NCBI GenBank assembly: GCA_021161165.1
Contig: JAGHBF010000037.1
Span: 1-10,775, forward strand
Length of the DNA: 10,775 nucleotides
Source of the DNA: Candidatus Aminicenantota bacterium
Lineage (GTDB): Bacteria > Acidobacteriota > Aminicenantia > S016-38
Reading direction: 5' to 3'
Shown: positions 1-7,010 of the stretch, piece by piece
Numbering within the stretch: the first letter of the stretch is position 1
Layout: every line of letters begins with the position of its first letter
The notes under the pieces: model-generated
What the model was told of the DNA's origin: nothing
Database searches by the model: none
What the model saw: only the letters and a program-made list of their open reading frames with translations
Made by a program: the position numbers and the translations under genes

Positions 1-590
1 AAGGAAAAGAAAGGCCCATTTCGGTTTTTATAGGGGGAAAAGAATATCCTGTTGAGCAAATAATTTCTTCTTCTTTGCATCCCGACTTTCTTGAATTTGA
101 AGTTTATATTGAAGGTGACATCAAACTCAGAATAATCTCAGGAGAAAAGGACTCGGTTTTATATCCTGTGCCTGTAATTTATGCAAAAAAAGTTGAGCCT
201 TCCATTGAAAATTTCGAAAAATTTTCTTTTCCCCTTTTTCCTGATGGGAGGGTGCTTTTTTCCTATAGTGAAATAGAATTCAAAGTTTCTGTTGAAGAAA
301 AGGTCGACTGGATGGTGTTTGGATTCTGGCCAGAAGTGGAGCCATTTTTGAGAAAAATAGAGATTGGGAGAATTTACGATTGGGGGACTCAGCCACTTCA
401 GGAAAAAGATGTTCGGTTTTCCTTTCAGGAAGGGAAAATGTTTTCGTCACTTTGCATTCCTCTGGAAGAATTTCCTCTGCCTCCTGAGATTTTAACCCTC
501 AGAATAAACTTCCAATATAATGGGAAATATCTTCTTTCGGATTTTGTTAGAAAGATTCCCTTCGCTTATGCTCTTCTTTACTTTTTGTAA
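1..590 (+). CDS. 3' part of an unrecognised protein
   Basis: I do not recognise this gene. The frame is open from base 3 to the stop at 588-590, giving about 195 visible residues, so the gene almost certainly starts left of the window. An in-frame TTG at 75 could be read as a start, but only a pyrimidine-rich stretch precedes it, with no ribosome binding site, and the frame upstream reads as ordinary protein (for example VFIGGKEYPVEQI). The product looks soluble and beta-rich, with alternating hydrophobic residues, many aromatic and acidic residues, no clear catalytic motif, no cysteine cluster and no membrane helix. It ends in a hydrophobic tail, AYALLYFL. Its 3' end overlaps the 3' end of the convergent peptidase gene by 13 bases. 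That the frame is coding is well supported; the function is unknown. Confidence 0.7.
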   Translation, partial: GKERPISVFIGGKEYPVEQIISSSLHPDFLEFEVYIEGDIKLRIISGEKDSVLYPVPVIYAKKVEPSIENFEKFSFPLFPDGRVLFSYSEIEFKVSVEEKVDWMVFGFWPEVEPFLRKIEIGRIYDWGTQPLQEKDVRFSFQEGKMFSSLCIPLEEFPLPPEILTLRINFQYNGKYLLSDFVRKIPFAYALLYFL

Positions 591-2806
591 ATTCTCGCAG
601 GTAATCCATTTGAGATTATTTTTATCCTGCCATAAGGCACTTTGAGTTCTCCTTTTCCATTAATAATCCAGAGGATTTCATTTTTACCTGATACTCGAAC
701 GGGAACCGGGAGTTGAAAGTGATGTTCTTTCCCTTCTATTATCAAAGGAGTTTTTTCTTCTATTATTAGTTTTCCGTTTTTATAGATGTAGGAAAATTCA
801 GGAATGAAATATGTATTTACCCAAGGGTAAAAGAACCCCGGTTTTCCCATTTTCTTTTCAATAAAGGATGTGAAGTTTCCCCATCTAAATTCCTTAAATT
901 TGTATTTGTTCACAAATTCCCTTACAGCTTTTAGAAATTCTTTGTTTCCCATGACAAGTCTTGCCATGTTTATAACCAGGGCGGCTCTGTAATGAAGATG
1001 GTCAAAAATGTCCTTAACTGAATTGTTAAAATAACCAATTCTTCCCCCAAGAGCCAGAGGTGGAACAATTGGCATGTCTATGAAAGCCTTTCGATATTTT
1101 GATTCAAAATTTCTGCTGCATATAAGCATCCCGGTAAGAAGGCTTGTAAGCCCTTCGCTTACCCAGTAATCGTTTAATGAATAGGGTTTGGTGATTCCAC
1201 CGATCCACTGGTGGAGCATTTCGTGCATTATTATAGACCTTCTTCCGCACTTTAAAGGTACAGGGGCAAGAAGAGGTCTGTCAGGGAGCTTTAAAATTTC
1301 AAGGTTGATCATGCCGGTGGTGGAAGAACCGAAATAAAAAGCTGCTCTTCTTATCCCTATTTTTATTGTCCAGGATGGCTTTCCAAAAATTTCTGAAGCT
1401 TTTTTAAAAGCATCAAAGGTATCCCTTATCGCTCTTATGTCTCTTGACTCCCAATAAATCTCCAGTCCTTCCCGGGTGGTTCTACCATAGAAGTTGCCTT
1501 CCAGAAGGGGAATATAGCTTACAGGGACTTCTGATACATAGAAATTTCCCTCTTGCTTTCCTGGAAATAGAAGTCTTTTACCCCCTTTCTTTTCGATGTG
1601 AAGCTTAAAATGCATATAGTTTCCAAAATACGGATACCATAGTGTTGGGAAGAAATAACCGCCTAAAAAGTTAGAGTAGGAATCTACTTTGCCTACATCT
1701 CCCCTATAGTGAATTATTAATTTTCTAAGAGGGTAATTTGGATAAATAGCATAATTCATAGGGCCATTTTTTTGAAACACAAGTTCACTGCCAAATTCGT
1801 CATATATCCCTGTTATCTGAATTTTGGGAGATATGGAAAAGTAAATCTCTCGGTTCTCTGGTTTTTTAAATGTGTATTCTGCTTTAGCCTCAATCCAATT
1901 GTTGTCAGGGTCAAAACTTCCTGTTATGGTTACAGATTCAGGACCTTGCTGAACCATTATGAGAATTACCCTGTTAGCAGGTGTATAAAAAGAAAGGTAT
2001 CTCCCGGTTTTTAGGTCTGTTATGAAAATTTCCTTCTCTGATTTTGGGTTAAAGGTGTACTGAAATTCCCTTTTTCCTCCGAGCACCATATATGCCCCGC
2101 CTTCAGGGACAGCTCTGAAAACTCTTGTTTCGTAAAGGGGTGAATAATGAAGGCCAACCTTTGATGCGTATTTTTCAAATATTTCCTTTACATTTTCCGG
2201 AAGTTTTATTTCTCCTCCTATTTTGAAGCTCACCTGGGCTCCGCTCTTGCTCTGGACTCTTAGGAACAGGAAGCTAATGTTCTCTTCCAGCTGTTCCTCC
2301 GAGATAAGATAGAGCAAATTTTTCCTTTCGATAAAACTTGAGGGTCTAAACCTGAAGGCTCCTTTTCCTGAAAAAATAAAGCTGTCAGGCCACTGACAGA
2401 CAATCCCGTCCTCAAATTTTGCTTCAAGGTCAGGGACTTTTATTTTTGCCTCAGTGAGGATATAACAGTGAGAGTCTTCCGCTGTATAATAAGAAATTCT
2501 ATCGAGGGAATTAAGCACCTCCCTTTCCACTATTTTTCCGTTCCTCACTTTTATTCTCCACGTCTGCAGGAAAGGGGCGGGTTTTCTTAGGATGGTTACC
2601 CTGAGCAGGTCGTCTTTTTGTTTTATATTAACCTTGATGGGTCTCAGTAAAAAGACCTCTTTTACTCCAGAGATTTCCGGCTTCTCAAATAGCGAGAGAT
2701 AAGCCTTTTTGTCCCATTTTTTAATGGCTTCCTTCATTTTAACCGAAATAGAAGAAGCCATTATTAAAAAAGGAACCAAAAGGAGGATTATTTTTACTTT
2801 TCTCAA
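578..2806 (-). CDS. secreted M1-type (gluzincin) zinc metallopeptidase
   Basis: A 742-residue protein with a Sec-type signal peptide (residues 1-20: basic start, then a hydrophobic core; no lipobox cysteine), so probably periplasmic or outer-face. The zinc site is complete: HEMLH at 528-532, then exactly 18 residues to E551 in WVSEG, the HExxH-x18-E pattern of the M1 aminopeptidase/LTA4-hydrolase clan. Y606 in LHYRAAL fits the M1 transition-state tyrosine. The exopeptidase GxMEN motif is replaced by GMIN at 498-501, so the usual glutamate that binds the free N-terminus is absent or shifted; aminopeptidase activity is therefore uncertain. Residues about 290-450 look like the M1 N-terminal beta domain, preceded by about 270 residues I do not recognise. 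The start is TTG, set by a strong Shine-Dalgarno site. It lies 24 bases downstream of the SPT-like gene and probably shares its transcript. Peptidase fold: high confidence; substrate unknown. Confidence 0.88.
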   Translation of the reverse strand: MRKVKIILLLVPFLIMASSISVKMKEAIKKWDKKAYLSLFEKPEISGVKEVFLLRPIKVNIKQKDDLLRVTILRKPAPFLQTWRIKVRNGKIVEREVLNSLDRISYYTAEDSHCYILTEAKIKVPDLEAKFEDGIVCQWPDSFIFSGKGAFRFRPSSFIERKNLLYLISEEQLEENISFLFLRVQSKSGAQVSFKIGGEIKLPENVKEIFEKYASKVGLHYSPLYETRVFRAVPEGGAYMVLGGKREFQYTFNPKSEKEIFITDLKTGRYLSFYTPANRVILIMVQQGPESVTITGSFDPDNNWIEAKAEYTFKKPENREIYFSISPKIQITGIYDEFGSELVFQKNGPMNYAIYPNYPLRKLIIHYRGDVGKVDSYSNFLGGYFFPTLWYPYFGNYMHFKLHIEKKGGKRLLFPGKQEGNFYVSEVPVSYIPLLEGNFYGRTTREGLEIYWESRDIRAIRDTFDAFKKASEIFGKPSWTIKIGIRRAAFYFGSSTTGMINLEILKLPDRPLLAPVPLKCGRRSIIMHEMLHQWIGGITKPYSLNDYWVSEGLTSLLTGMLICSRNFESKYRKAFIDMPIVPPLALGGRIGYFNNSVKDIFDHLHYRAALVINMARLVMGNKEFLKAVREFVNKYKFKEFRWGNFTSFIEKKMGKPGFFYPWVNTYFIPEFSYIYKNGKLIIEEKTPLIIEGKEHHFQLPVPVRVSGKNEILWIINGKGELKVPYGRIKIISNGLPARIYKK

Positions 2807-2810
2807 ATTT

Positions 2811-2820
2811 ACCTCCTTTT
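2811..2820 (-). promoter_or_regulatory. Shine-Dalgarno site of the M1 peptidase
   Basis: Reads AAAAGGAGGT on the minus strand, four bases before the TTG at 2806-2804. It fixes that unusual TTG start; the next in-frame ATG, at residue 16, would remove most of the signal peptide. It lies in the 24-base gap after the SPT-like gene, which supports translation from a shared transcript. Confidence 0.75.
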
Positions 2821-2830
2821 GAGATATTTA

Positions 2831-4015
2831 TTAAATAACCCCTACTGCTTTACCTGCCTTATAAAAAGCATCGAGGACCTTCTGGAGCTCTTCGTCAGTC
2901 ATGGTAGCAGTATAGGAAGTTCTTATCAATGTTTTATCTGGAGGAACTGCAGGGGGTAAGACTGGATTTGCAAAGATTCCTTCCTCCCTCAGCATTTTCC
3001 ACATCATAAAAAGTTGTTCTTCGGTTCCTATAAGAAGGGGTATAATGGGACTTTCAGTTTTGCCGGTATCAAACCCCATTTCTTCGAATGACTTTTTCAT
3101 AAATTTGCTGATTTCCCAGAGTCTGTGACGTCTTTCTGGTTCATTTATGATAAGGTCCAGAGCTGCTCTTGCAGCTGCAACCTGGGCTGGTGTGATGCTA
3201 GCAGAAAATATAAGGGAACGTGCAAAGTGTTTTATGTAATTAATGACCTTCTTCTTTCCAGCTACAAATCCTCCAAGGGAGGCAAAAGATTTGGAGAATG
3301 TAGCCATTACCAGATCAACTTCCTCCATCATATCAAAGTGTTCTACAACACCTCTTCCTCCTTCTCCAAATACGCCCATTCCATGTGCATCATCCACCAT
3401 AAATCTTGCTCCGTATTTTTTTGCGATAGGAACAAGTCTTGGAAGGTCTGCAAGGTCACCTTCCATACTATAGACTCCATCAACTACCACAAGCTTTCCT
3501 GCATCCTCAGGGATGTTTTTAAGCACTCTTTCAAGGTCATCGGGGTTGTTGTGTTTAAACTTAACGGTCTTTCCGAAACTTAATCTTGCTGCATCAATGA
3601 TTGAAGCATGGTCCATGTTGTCCAGAACTACGTAATCCTTTCTCCCTACCAGAGCGGAAATTATTCCAAGGTTGGTCTGATAGCCTGTTGAAAAGACAAG
3701 GGCAGCCTCCATTTCCATAAACCTGGCAAGAGCTTCCTCAAGTTCCTCATGAATTGTTAGAGTCCCGTTAAGGAAACGTGACCCACAGGTAGAAGAGCCA
3801 TATCTATCAATGGCTTCCTTCATAGCTTGTAATATCCTGGGATGTCCTACGAGCCCCAGATAGTTATTGGAGCCAACCATAATAAGTTCCCGCCCATCAG
3901 CGGTTATAACTTTATTACCCTTAACTTCTCTTATAGGATTAAAATAGGGGTAAAGGCCCGCTGCTATTGCTTCATCGCTTCTTGTAAATTGATAACATTT
4001 CTCAAAAATGTCCAT
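2831..4015 (-). CDS. spt: serine palmitoyltransferase-like alpha-oxoamine synthase (PLP enzyme)
   Basis: PLP-dependent fold-type I enzyme of 394 residues, the usual length for alpha-oxoamine synthases, which condense an amino acid with an acyl-CoA or acyl-ACP with loss of CO2. Visible active-site residues: H136 in DHASI (stacks on PLP), D208 and H211 in VDDAHGMG, the Schiff-base lysine K242 in TFSKSFASLGGF, and R365 in LIRTS near the C-terminus. The family includes Kbl (glycine acetyltransferase), BioF and serine palmitoyltransferase (SPT). From memory, bacterial SPTs match best: the LYPYF start, GSRFLNGTL (79-87), TESPIIPL (320-327), MMW (337-339), the NPVLPPAVPP segment (350-359) and the AGKAVGVI end. 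It would then make 3-ketosphinganine from serine and a fatty acyl thioester in the cytoplasm. ATG start with GGAGG seven bases upstream. First gene of a minus-strand unit with the M1 peptidase, divergent from an SDR gene. Automated annotation may say Kbl or BioF; I prefer SPT. Confidence 0.82.
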   Translation of the reverse strand: MDIFEKCYQFTRSDEAIAAGLYPYFNPIREVKGNKVITADGRELIMVGSNNYLGLVGHPRILQAMKEAIDRYGSSTCGSRFLNGTLTIHEELEEALARFMEMEAALVFSTGYQTNLGIISALVGRKDYVVLDNMDHASIIDAARLSFGKTVKFKHNNPDDLERVLKNIPEDAGKLVVVDGVYSMEGDLADLPRLVPIAKKYGARFMVDDAHGMGVFGEGGRGVVEHFDMMEEVDLVMATFSKSFASLGGFVAGKKKVINYIKHFARSLIFSASITPAQVAAARAALDLIINEPERRHRLWEISKFMKKSFEEMGFDTGKTESPIIPLLIGTEEQLFMMWKMLREEGIFANPVLPPAVPPDKTLIRTSYTATMTDEELQKVLDAFYKAGKAVGVI

Positions 4016-4040
4016 TCACAAACCTCCGTTACTTTGTAAT

Positions 4041-4069
4041 AGAATAAAACTTTGTAACTATTTTTTCAA
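4041..4069 (-). promoter_or_regulatory. candidate promoter for the SPT-like gene and M1 peptidase
   Basis: On the minus strand a -35-like TTGAAA (4069-4064; 5 of 6 to TTGACA) lies 17 bases before a -10-like TATTCT (4046-4041; 4 of 6 to TATAAT). Transcription would start near 4034, followed by a GGAGG site at 4027-4023 and the ATG at 4015. Only sequence similarity supports this, but spacing and position are right. Confidence 0.5.
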
Positions 4070-4093
4070 ATCAGCTCAAAGACTTTCCAGCAT

Positions 4094-4122
4094 TTTACCT
4101 TTTTCTAAGCTTTTTCTATACT
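4094..4122 (+). promoter_or_regulatory. candidate promoter for the SDR gene
   Basis: A -35-like TTTACC (4094-4099; 4 of 6) and a -10-like TATACT (4117-4122; 5 of 6) are separated by 17 bases. Predicted transcription start is near 4129, followed by AGGAGG at 4145-4150 and ATG at 4156. It sits back to back with the candidate minus-strand promoter at 4041-4069, so the two genes may share regulation. Confidence 0.5.
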
Positions 4123-4155
4123 TGAACTGTTAATTGACCTGAACAGGAGGCGTTA

Positions 4156-5076
4156 ATGAGAGCAATAGTGACTGGTGGAACTGGTTTCATTGGAAAATCT
4201 CTTGTAAAAAGATTAAAGAAAGAAAGATGGAAAATATATGTCGTAACCAGATATGAAGGCAAAGCAAAAAGAGTCCTTGGAGAGGATATAAATGAACTGG
4301 TCTGGGATAAAACTCTTTACTTTCCTGAAGCAGATGTTATCTTCAATATTGCTGGAGAAATTAGAGGAAGAAAATACGAGGATTTTAAGAAGGGGAATGT
4401 GGATTTCGTAAGACAGGTGTTAAATAAATCAAAGGGTAAGGCAGAAAAATTCGTGCATCTCAGTTCACTTGCAGCTGCAGGTCCTTCTCCAGAATGTGAG
4501 CCTCTGGATGAAACTGCTGAATCACCGATTTCCCTTTATGGTAGGTCAAAGCTGGAGGGAGAAAGGGTGGTAAAGGAAAACGCAGACCACTGGGTGATAC
4601 TAAGGCCTTCTGCGGTTTTTGGCCCTGGAGACATGGCTTTTCTTGAGCTTTTCAGAGTTATAAAAAGGGGATTTGTTCCCCTGGTAAATGAGCAAATTCT
4701 CTCCATGGTTTTTGTAGAGGATCTTACAGAAGCCATAATAAATAGCCTTAATGTGTCAGAGAATGAAGTATTTAATGTTTGTGGGAAGGAACCTATAAGT
4801 TACTGGGACTTTGCTTTAAAAGTAGCAGAAAAGATTGGAGTAAGAAAGGTAAGAAAACTTCGCATCCCATATTCCCTGGCAGTTGCTGCAGCATTTTTAT
4901 CCCAGACATTTTCACCAGGATCCATGTTCCATGTTGATAAGGTAAGAGAGGGAAAAGAAAAGTGCTGGATAGCAACCCCTGAAAAGGCTTTCAAATACGG
5001 ACTTTTTACAGAAACTCCACTGGATGAAGCAATTGCCCTAACAATTCAGTGGTACAGAGAAAGAGGATTGATTTGA
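4156..5076 (+). CDS. extended SDR NAD(P)-dependent epimerase/dehydratase/reductase
   Basis: A 306-residue Rossmann-fold protein of the extended short-chain dehydrogenase/reductase family. The N-terminal nucleotide motif TGGTGFIG (6-13) has the GxxGxxG spacing of extended SDRs. The catalytic set is visible: S103/S104 in HLSSLAAAG and Y128-xxx-K132 in LYGRSK. ILRPSAVFGPGD (148-159) is the usual substrate-domain motif. A hydrophobic stretch at 237-252 may be a membrane-associated or lipid-facing helix, but it is too weak to call transmembrane. ATG start with AGGAGG five bases upstream. The substrate cannot be read from the sequence. It is transcribed divergently from the SPT-like gene, and the Caulobacter ceramide reductase CerR is also an extended SDR encoded near spt, so a sphingolipid reductase is a reasonable inference. 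A nucleotide-sugar epimerase is the main alternative. The SDR type of threonine dehydrogenase is unlikely, because it starts with a GxxGQxG motif. Confidence 0.85.
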   Translation: MRAIVTGGTGFIGKSLVKRLKKERWKIYVVTRYEGKAKRVLGEDINELVWDKTLYFPEADVIFNIAGEIRGRKYEDFKKGNVDFVRQVLNKSKGKAEKFVHLSSLAAAGPSPECEPLDETAESPISLYGRSKLEGERVVKENADHWVILRPSAVFGPGDMAFLELFRVIKRGFVPLVNEQILSMVFVEDLTEAIINSLNVSENEVFNVCGKEPISYWDFALKVAEKIGVRKVRKLRIPYSLAVAAAFLSQTFSPGSMFHVDKVREGKEKCWIATPEKAFKYGLFTETPLDEAIALTIQWYRERGLI

Positions 5077-5132
5077 CATTTATCTAAGTTTTTCCTATCC
5101 TTATCCCTTTGAAACAAGGAGGATGAGAAAAA

Positions 5133-6554
5133 ATGAAGAAAATGATTTATACTGCAGTATTTTTCCTTGTAGCAACTATTCCATCATTTGCTTCAGAAGC
5201 AGTTCATGAAGCAGGAGGGCTGGGAAGTCAGCTTCCCCTTTGGTCAGTAATTCCATTTGTTGGGATTCTTCTTTCCATCGCCATATTCCCTCTGGTAGCT
5301 CCTGAGTTTTGGCATCATCATTTTGGTAAAGTCTCAGCCTTCTGGGGATTGGTTTTTGCCATCCCCTTTTTAATTGCTTTCAGGCATGAGGCCTTTGTAA
5401 GCCTGCTTGATATATATCTGCTCGATTACATACCATTCATAATTCTTCTATGGGCCCTCTTTACAGTGGCAGGAGGAATACTTCTAAGGGGAAGGCTGAA
5501 GGGCACACCGGGAATAAATGTGCTTTTTCTGTTGCTTGGGACCTTTTTATCTTCATGGATAGGAACAACAGGTTCAGCAATGGTGCTAATTAGACCCTTT
5601 GTAAGGGCAAATAAGCATCGTAAGTATAAACAGCACATGATAGTATTTTTCATCTTTCTTGTTGCTAATATTGGAGGCTCTCTCACCCCGCTCGGTGACC
5701 CTCCGCTCTTTCTTGGATTCCTCCATGGAGTACCATTTTTCTGGACATTTCATCTCTTGCCTCATATGTTATTTGAATCAGCTCTTCTTTTGGTTCTTTT
5801 CTATCTAATAGATAGACATTATTACAAAAAAGAAGAAATAATAGTGGATGTGAATGAGGAAAAAATTCCCCTTAAGATTGTGGGAGCCCACAATTTCATT
5901 TTCCTTATCGGGATAATAGGAGGCGTTCTTCTCAGTGGATACTGGAAAATAGGAAAATTTGAGTTTCTTGGAGTACATATGGCGATAGAAGACCAGGTGA
6001 GAAACCTTATTCTCATATTAATGGGAATCCTTTCTTTAGTTACAACAAAGAATAAAGTTAGGGAAGAGAATGAGTTTTCATGGTTCCCCATAAAAGAAGT
6101 AGCTATTCTTTTTGCTGGAATTTTTACAACAATGGTTCCTGCTCTTGCGATTCTCAGGGCAGGAGAGCATGGAGCTTTTGCCGGTCTAATAAGAAACATT
6201 CACTCTCCCGCCCATTATTTCTGGGCAACTGGTTCTCTCTCAAGTTTTCTGGATAATGCTCCAACATATTTAACGTTCCTGAATTCTGCGCTGGGTAAAT
6301 TCTTCGCTGGCTTACCTGAGCATCAGGCAATACATAATCTTATCGCACAGAAAAATATTTATCTTGAAGCCATATCAGCTGGTGCAGTGTTTATGGGAGC
6401 AAATACTTACATAGGAAATGCACCTAATTTTATGGTGAAATCCATTGCAGAAGAATACGGAATAGAAATGCCGTCTTTCTTTGGCTATATGATTAAATAC
6501 TCAATCCCCATTCTTGTGACTTCATTTGTCCTTGTGACAATCATATTTTTCTAA
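5133..6554 (+). CDS. CitMHS_2/NhaD-like membrane antiporter (probable Na+/H+ antiporter)
   Basis: A 473-residue polytopic inner-membrane protein of the ion transporter superfamily, resembling proteins annotated as sodium:proton antiporters or CitMHS_2. It starts with a cleavable-looking signal sequence (residues 1-20, ending SFA), followed by roughly 11-12 hydrophobic helices. Characteristic polar motifs lie in the helix breaks: TTGSAM (145-150), NIGGSLTPLGDPP (179-191), SSFLDNAPTY (370-379) and GANTYIGNAPN (422-432). The repeated GxP/NAP loops fit the two inverted-repeat halves of this superfamily and probably form the ion and substrate site. The ATG start has AGGAGG at 5117-5122, ten bases upstream; another ATG at 5123 is out of frame. 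It follows the SDR gene by 56 bases with no obvious terminator, so co-transcription is possible. Its end overlaps the convergent hldC by 33 bases. The transported ion (Na+/H+ or an organic anion) is inferred from family only. Confidence 0.82.
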   Translation: MKKMIYTAVFFLVATIPSFASEAVHEAGGLGSQLPLWSVIPFVGILLSIAIFPLVAPEFWHHHFGKVSAFWGLVFAIPFLIAFRHEAFVSLLDIYLLDYIPFIILLWALFTVAGGILLRGRLKGTPGINVLFLLLGTFLSSWIGTTGSAMVLIRPFVRANKHRKYKQHMIVFFIFLVANIGGSLTPLGDPPLFLGFLHGVPFFWTFHLLPHMLFESALLLVLFYLIDRHYYKKEEIIVDVNEEKIPLKIVGAHNFIFLIGIIGGVLLSGYWKIGKFEFLGVHMAIEDQVRNLILILMGILSLVTTKNKVREENEFSWFPIKEVAILFAGIFTTMVPALAILRAGEHGAFAGLIRNIHSPAHYFWATGSLSSFLDNAPTYLTFLNSALGKFFAGLPEHQAIHNLIAQKNIYLEAISAGAVFMGANTYIGNAPNFMVKSIAEEYGIEMPSFFGYMIKYSIPILVTSFVLVTIIFF

Positions 6555-7010
6555 GATATGGCTTATTATATCAGTAGTTGAATTCAGTTTTTCCTTCCCA
6601 GCTATTATGGTTTTAGCCCCGATGGATTCTGCAATTTTTTTCTCAGGAACTGTCTCTGGAGTGTAGTCCCCCCCCTTTGCATGGAAGTGAGGTCTGAGCT
6701 CAAGTAATACTTTTTCAACATTGACTTCTTCAAAGAGGAAAGCATAGTCAACCCATCTTATTGAAGAAACGATTAGTAATCTTTCCTGCTCATCCTGAAT
6801 GGGTCTTTTTTCTCCTTTAATTTTTCTCACAGAAGCATCGCTATTTACAGCTACAAAAAGAACATCTCCTAAGCTCTTGGATTCTTTAAGGTATATAATG
6901 TGTCCCTTATGTAAGAGGTCAAATACTCCATTTGCCAGCACAATTTTTTTCCCTTGGTTTTTAAGAGCCTCTGCTATTTCTATAGCCTTTTCCCTTGTGA
7001 TAGCTCCCAT
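6522..7010 (-). CDS. hldC: D-glycero-beta-D-manno-heptose 1-phosphate adenylyltransferase
   Basis: A 162-residue cytidylyltransferase-fold enzyme that transfers AMP from ATP to heptose 1-phosphate, giving ADP-D-glycero-beta-D-manno-heptose for the LPS inner core. It corresponds to the C-terminal half of HldE (RfaE domain II). Visible motifs: NGVFDLLHKGH (27-37) with the nucleotide-binding HxGH; AVNSDASVRKIKG (54-66); RPI and ERLLIV (69-80); the HAKGGDYTPE loop (110-119); and STTDII (144-149), the counterpart of the ISSTT-type signature. ATG start with AAGGAG seven bases upstream. The first 31 bases overlap the end of hldA, indicating translational coupling in one operon. The C-terminal 33 bases overlap the 3' end of the convergent antiporter gene. 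An eight-G run falls in the HAKGGDY loop. Confidence 0.93.
   Translation of the reverse strand: MGAITREKAIEIAEALKNQGKKIVLANGVFDLLHKGHIIYLKESKSLGDVLFVAVNSDASVRKIKGEKRPIQDEQERLLIVSSIRWVDYAFLFEEVNVEKVLLELRPHFHAKGGDYTPETVPEKKIAESIGAKTIIAGKEKLNSTTDIISHILEKYDCHKDK
6668..6675 (-). repeat. homopolymer run, G8 in hldC
   Basis: Eight consecutive C on the plus strand, read as G8 in the hldC coding strand, spanning codons for K112-G113-G114-D115. The reading frame is intact as given. Such a run in an AT-rich gene is a potential slippage site and also a common site of sequencing or assembly error. Confidence 0.9.

Noticed and set aside
75..590. A complete 171-residue gene starting at TTG 75
   Set aside because: No ribosome binding site precedes the TTG and the frame stays open to the left edge with protein-like content, so a partial gene starting outside the window is more likely.
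2831..4015. Kbl (2-amino-3-ketobutyrate CoA ligase) or BioF as the name of this enzyme
   Set aside because: Active-site motifs are shared by all alpha-oxoamine synthases, but the N-terminal, substrate-side and C-terminal blocks resemble bacterial SPT more closely, and no threonine dehydrogenase or biotin gene is adjacent. Kept as an alternative.
5106..5122. Hairpin CCTT...AAGG around the antiporter ribosome binding site as an RNA switch
   Set aside because: Four base pairs with a bulge; easily chance given the AAGGAGG sequence.
5822..6199. Minus-strand open frame of 125 codons inside the antiporter gene
   Set aside because: It is a shadow of a clearly membrane-protein-coding frame, with no ribosome binding site or recognisable family.
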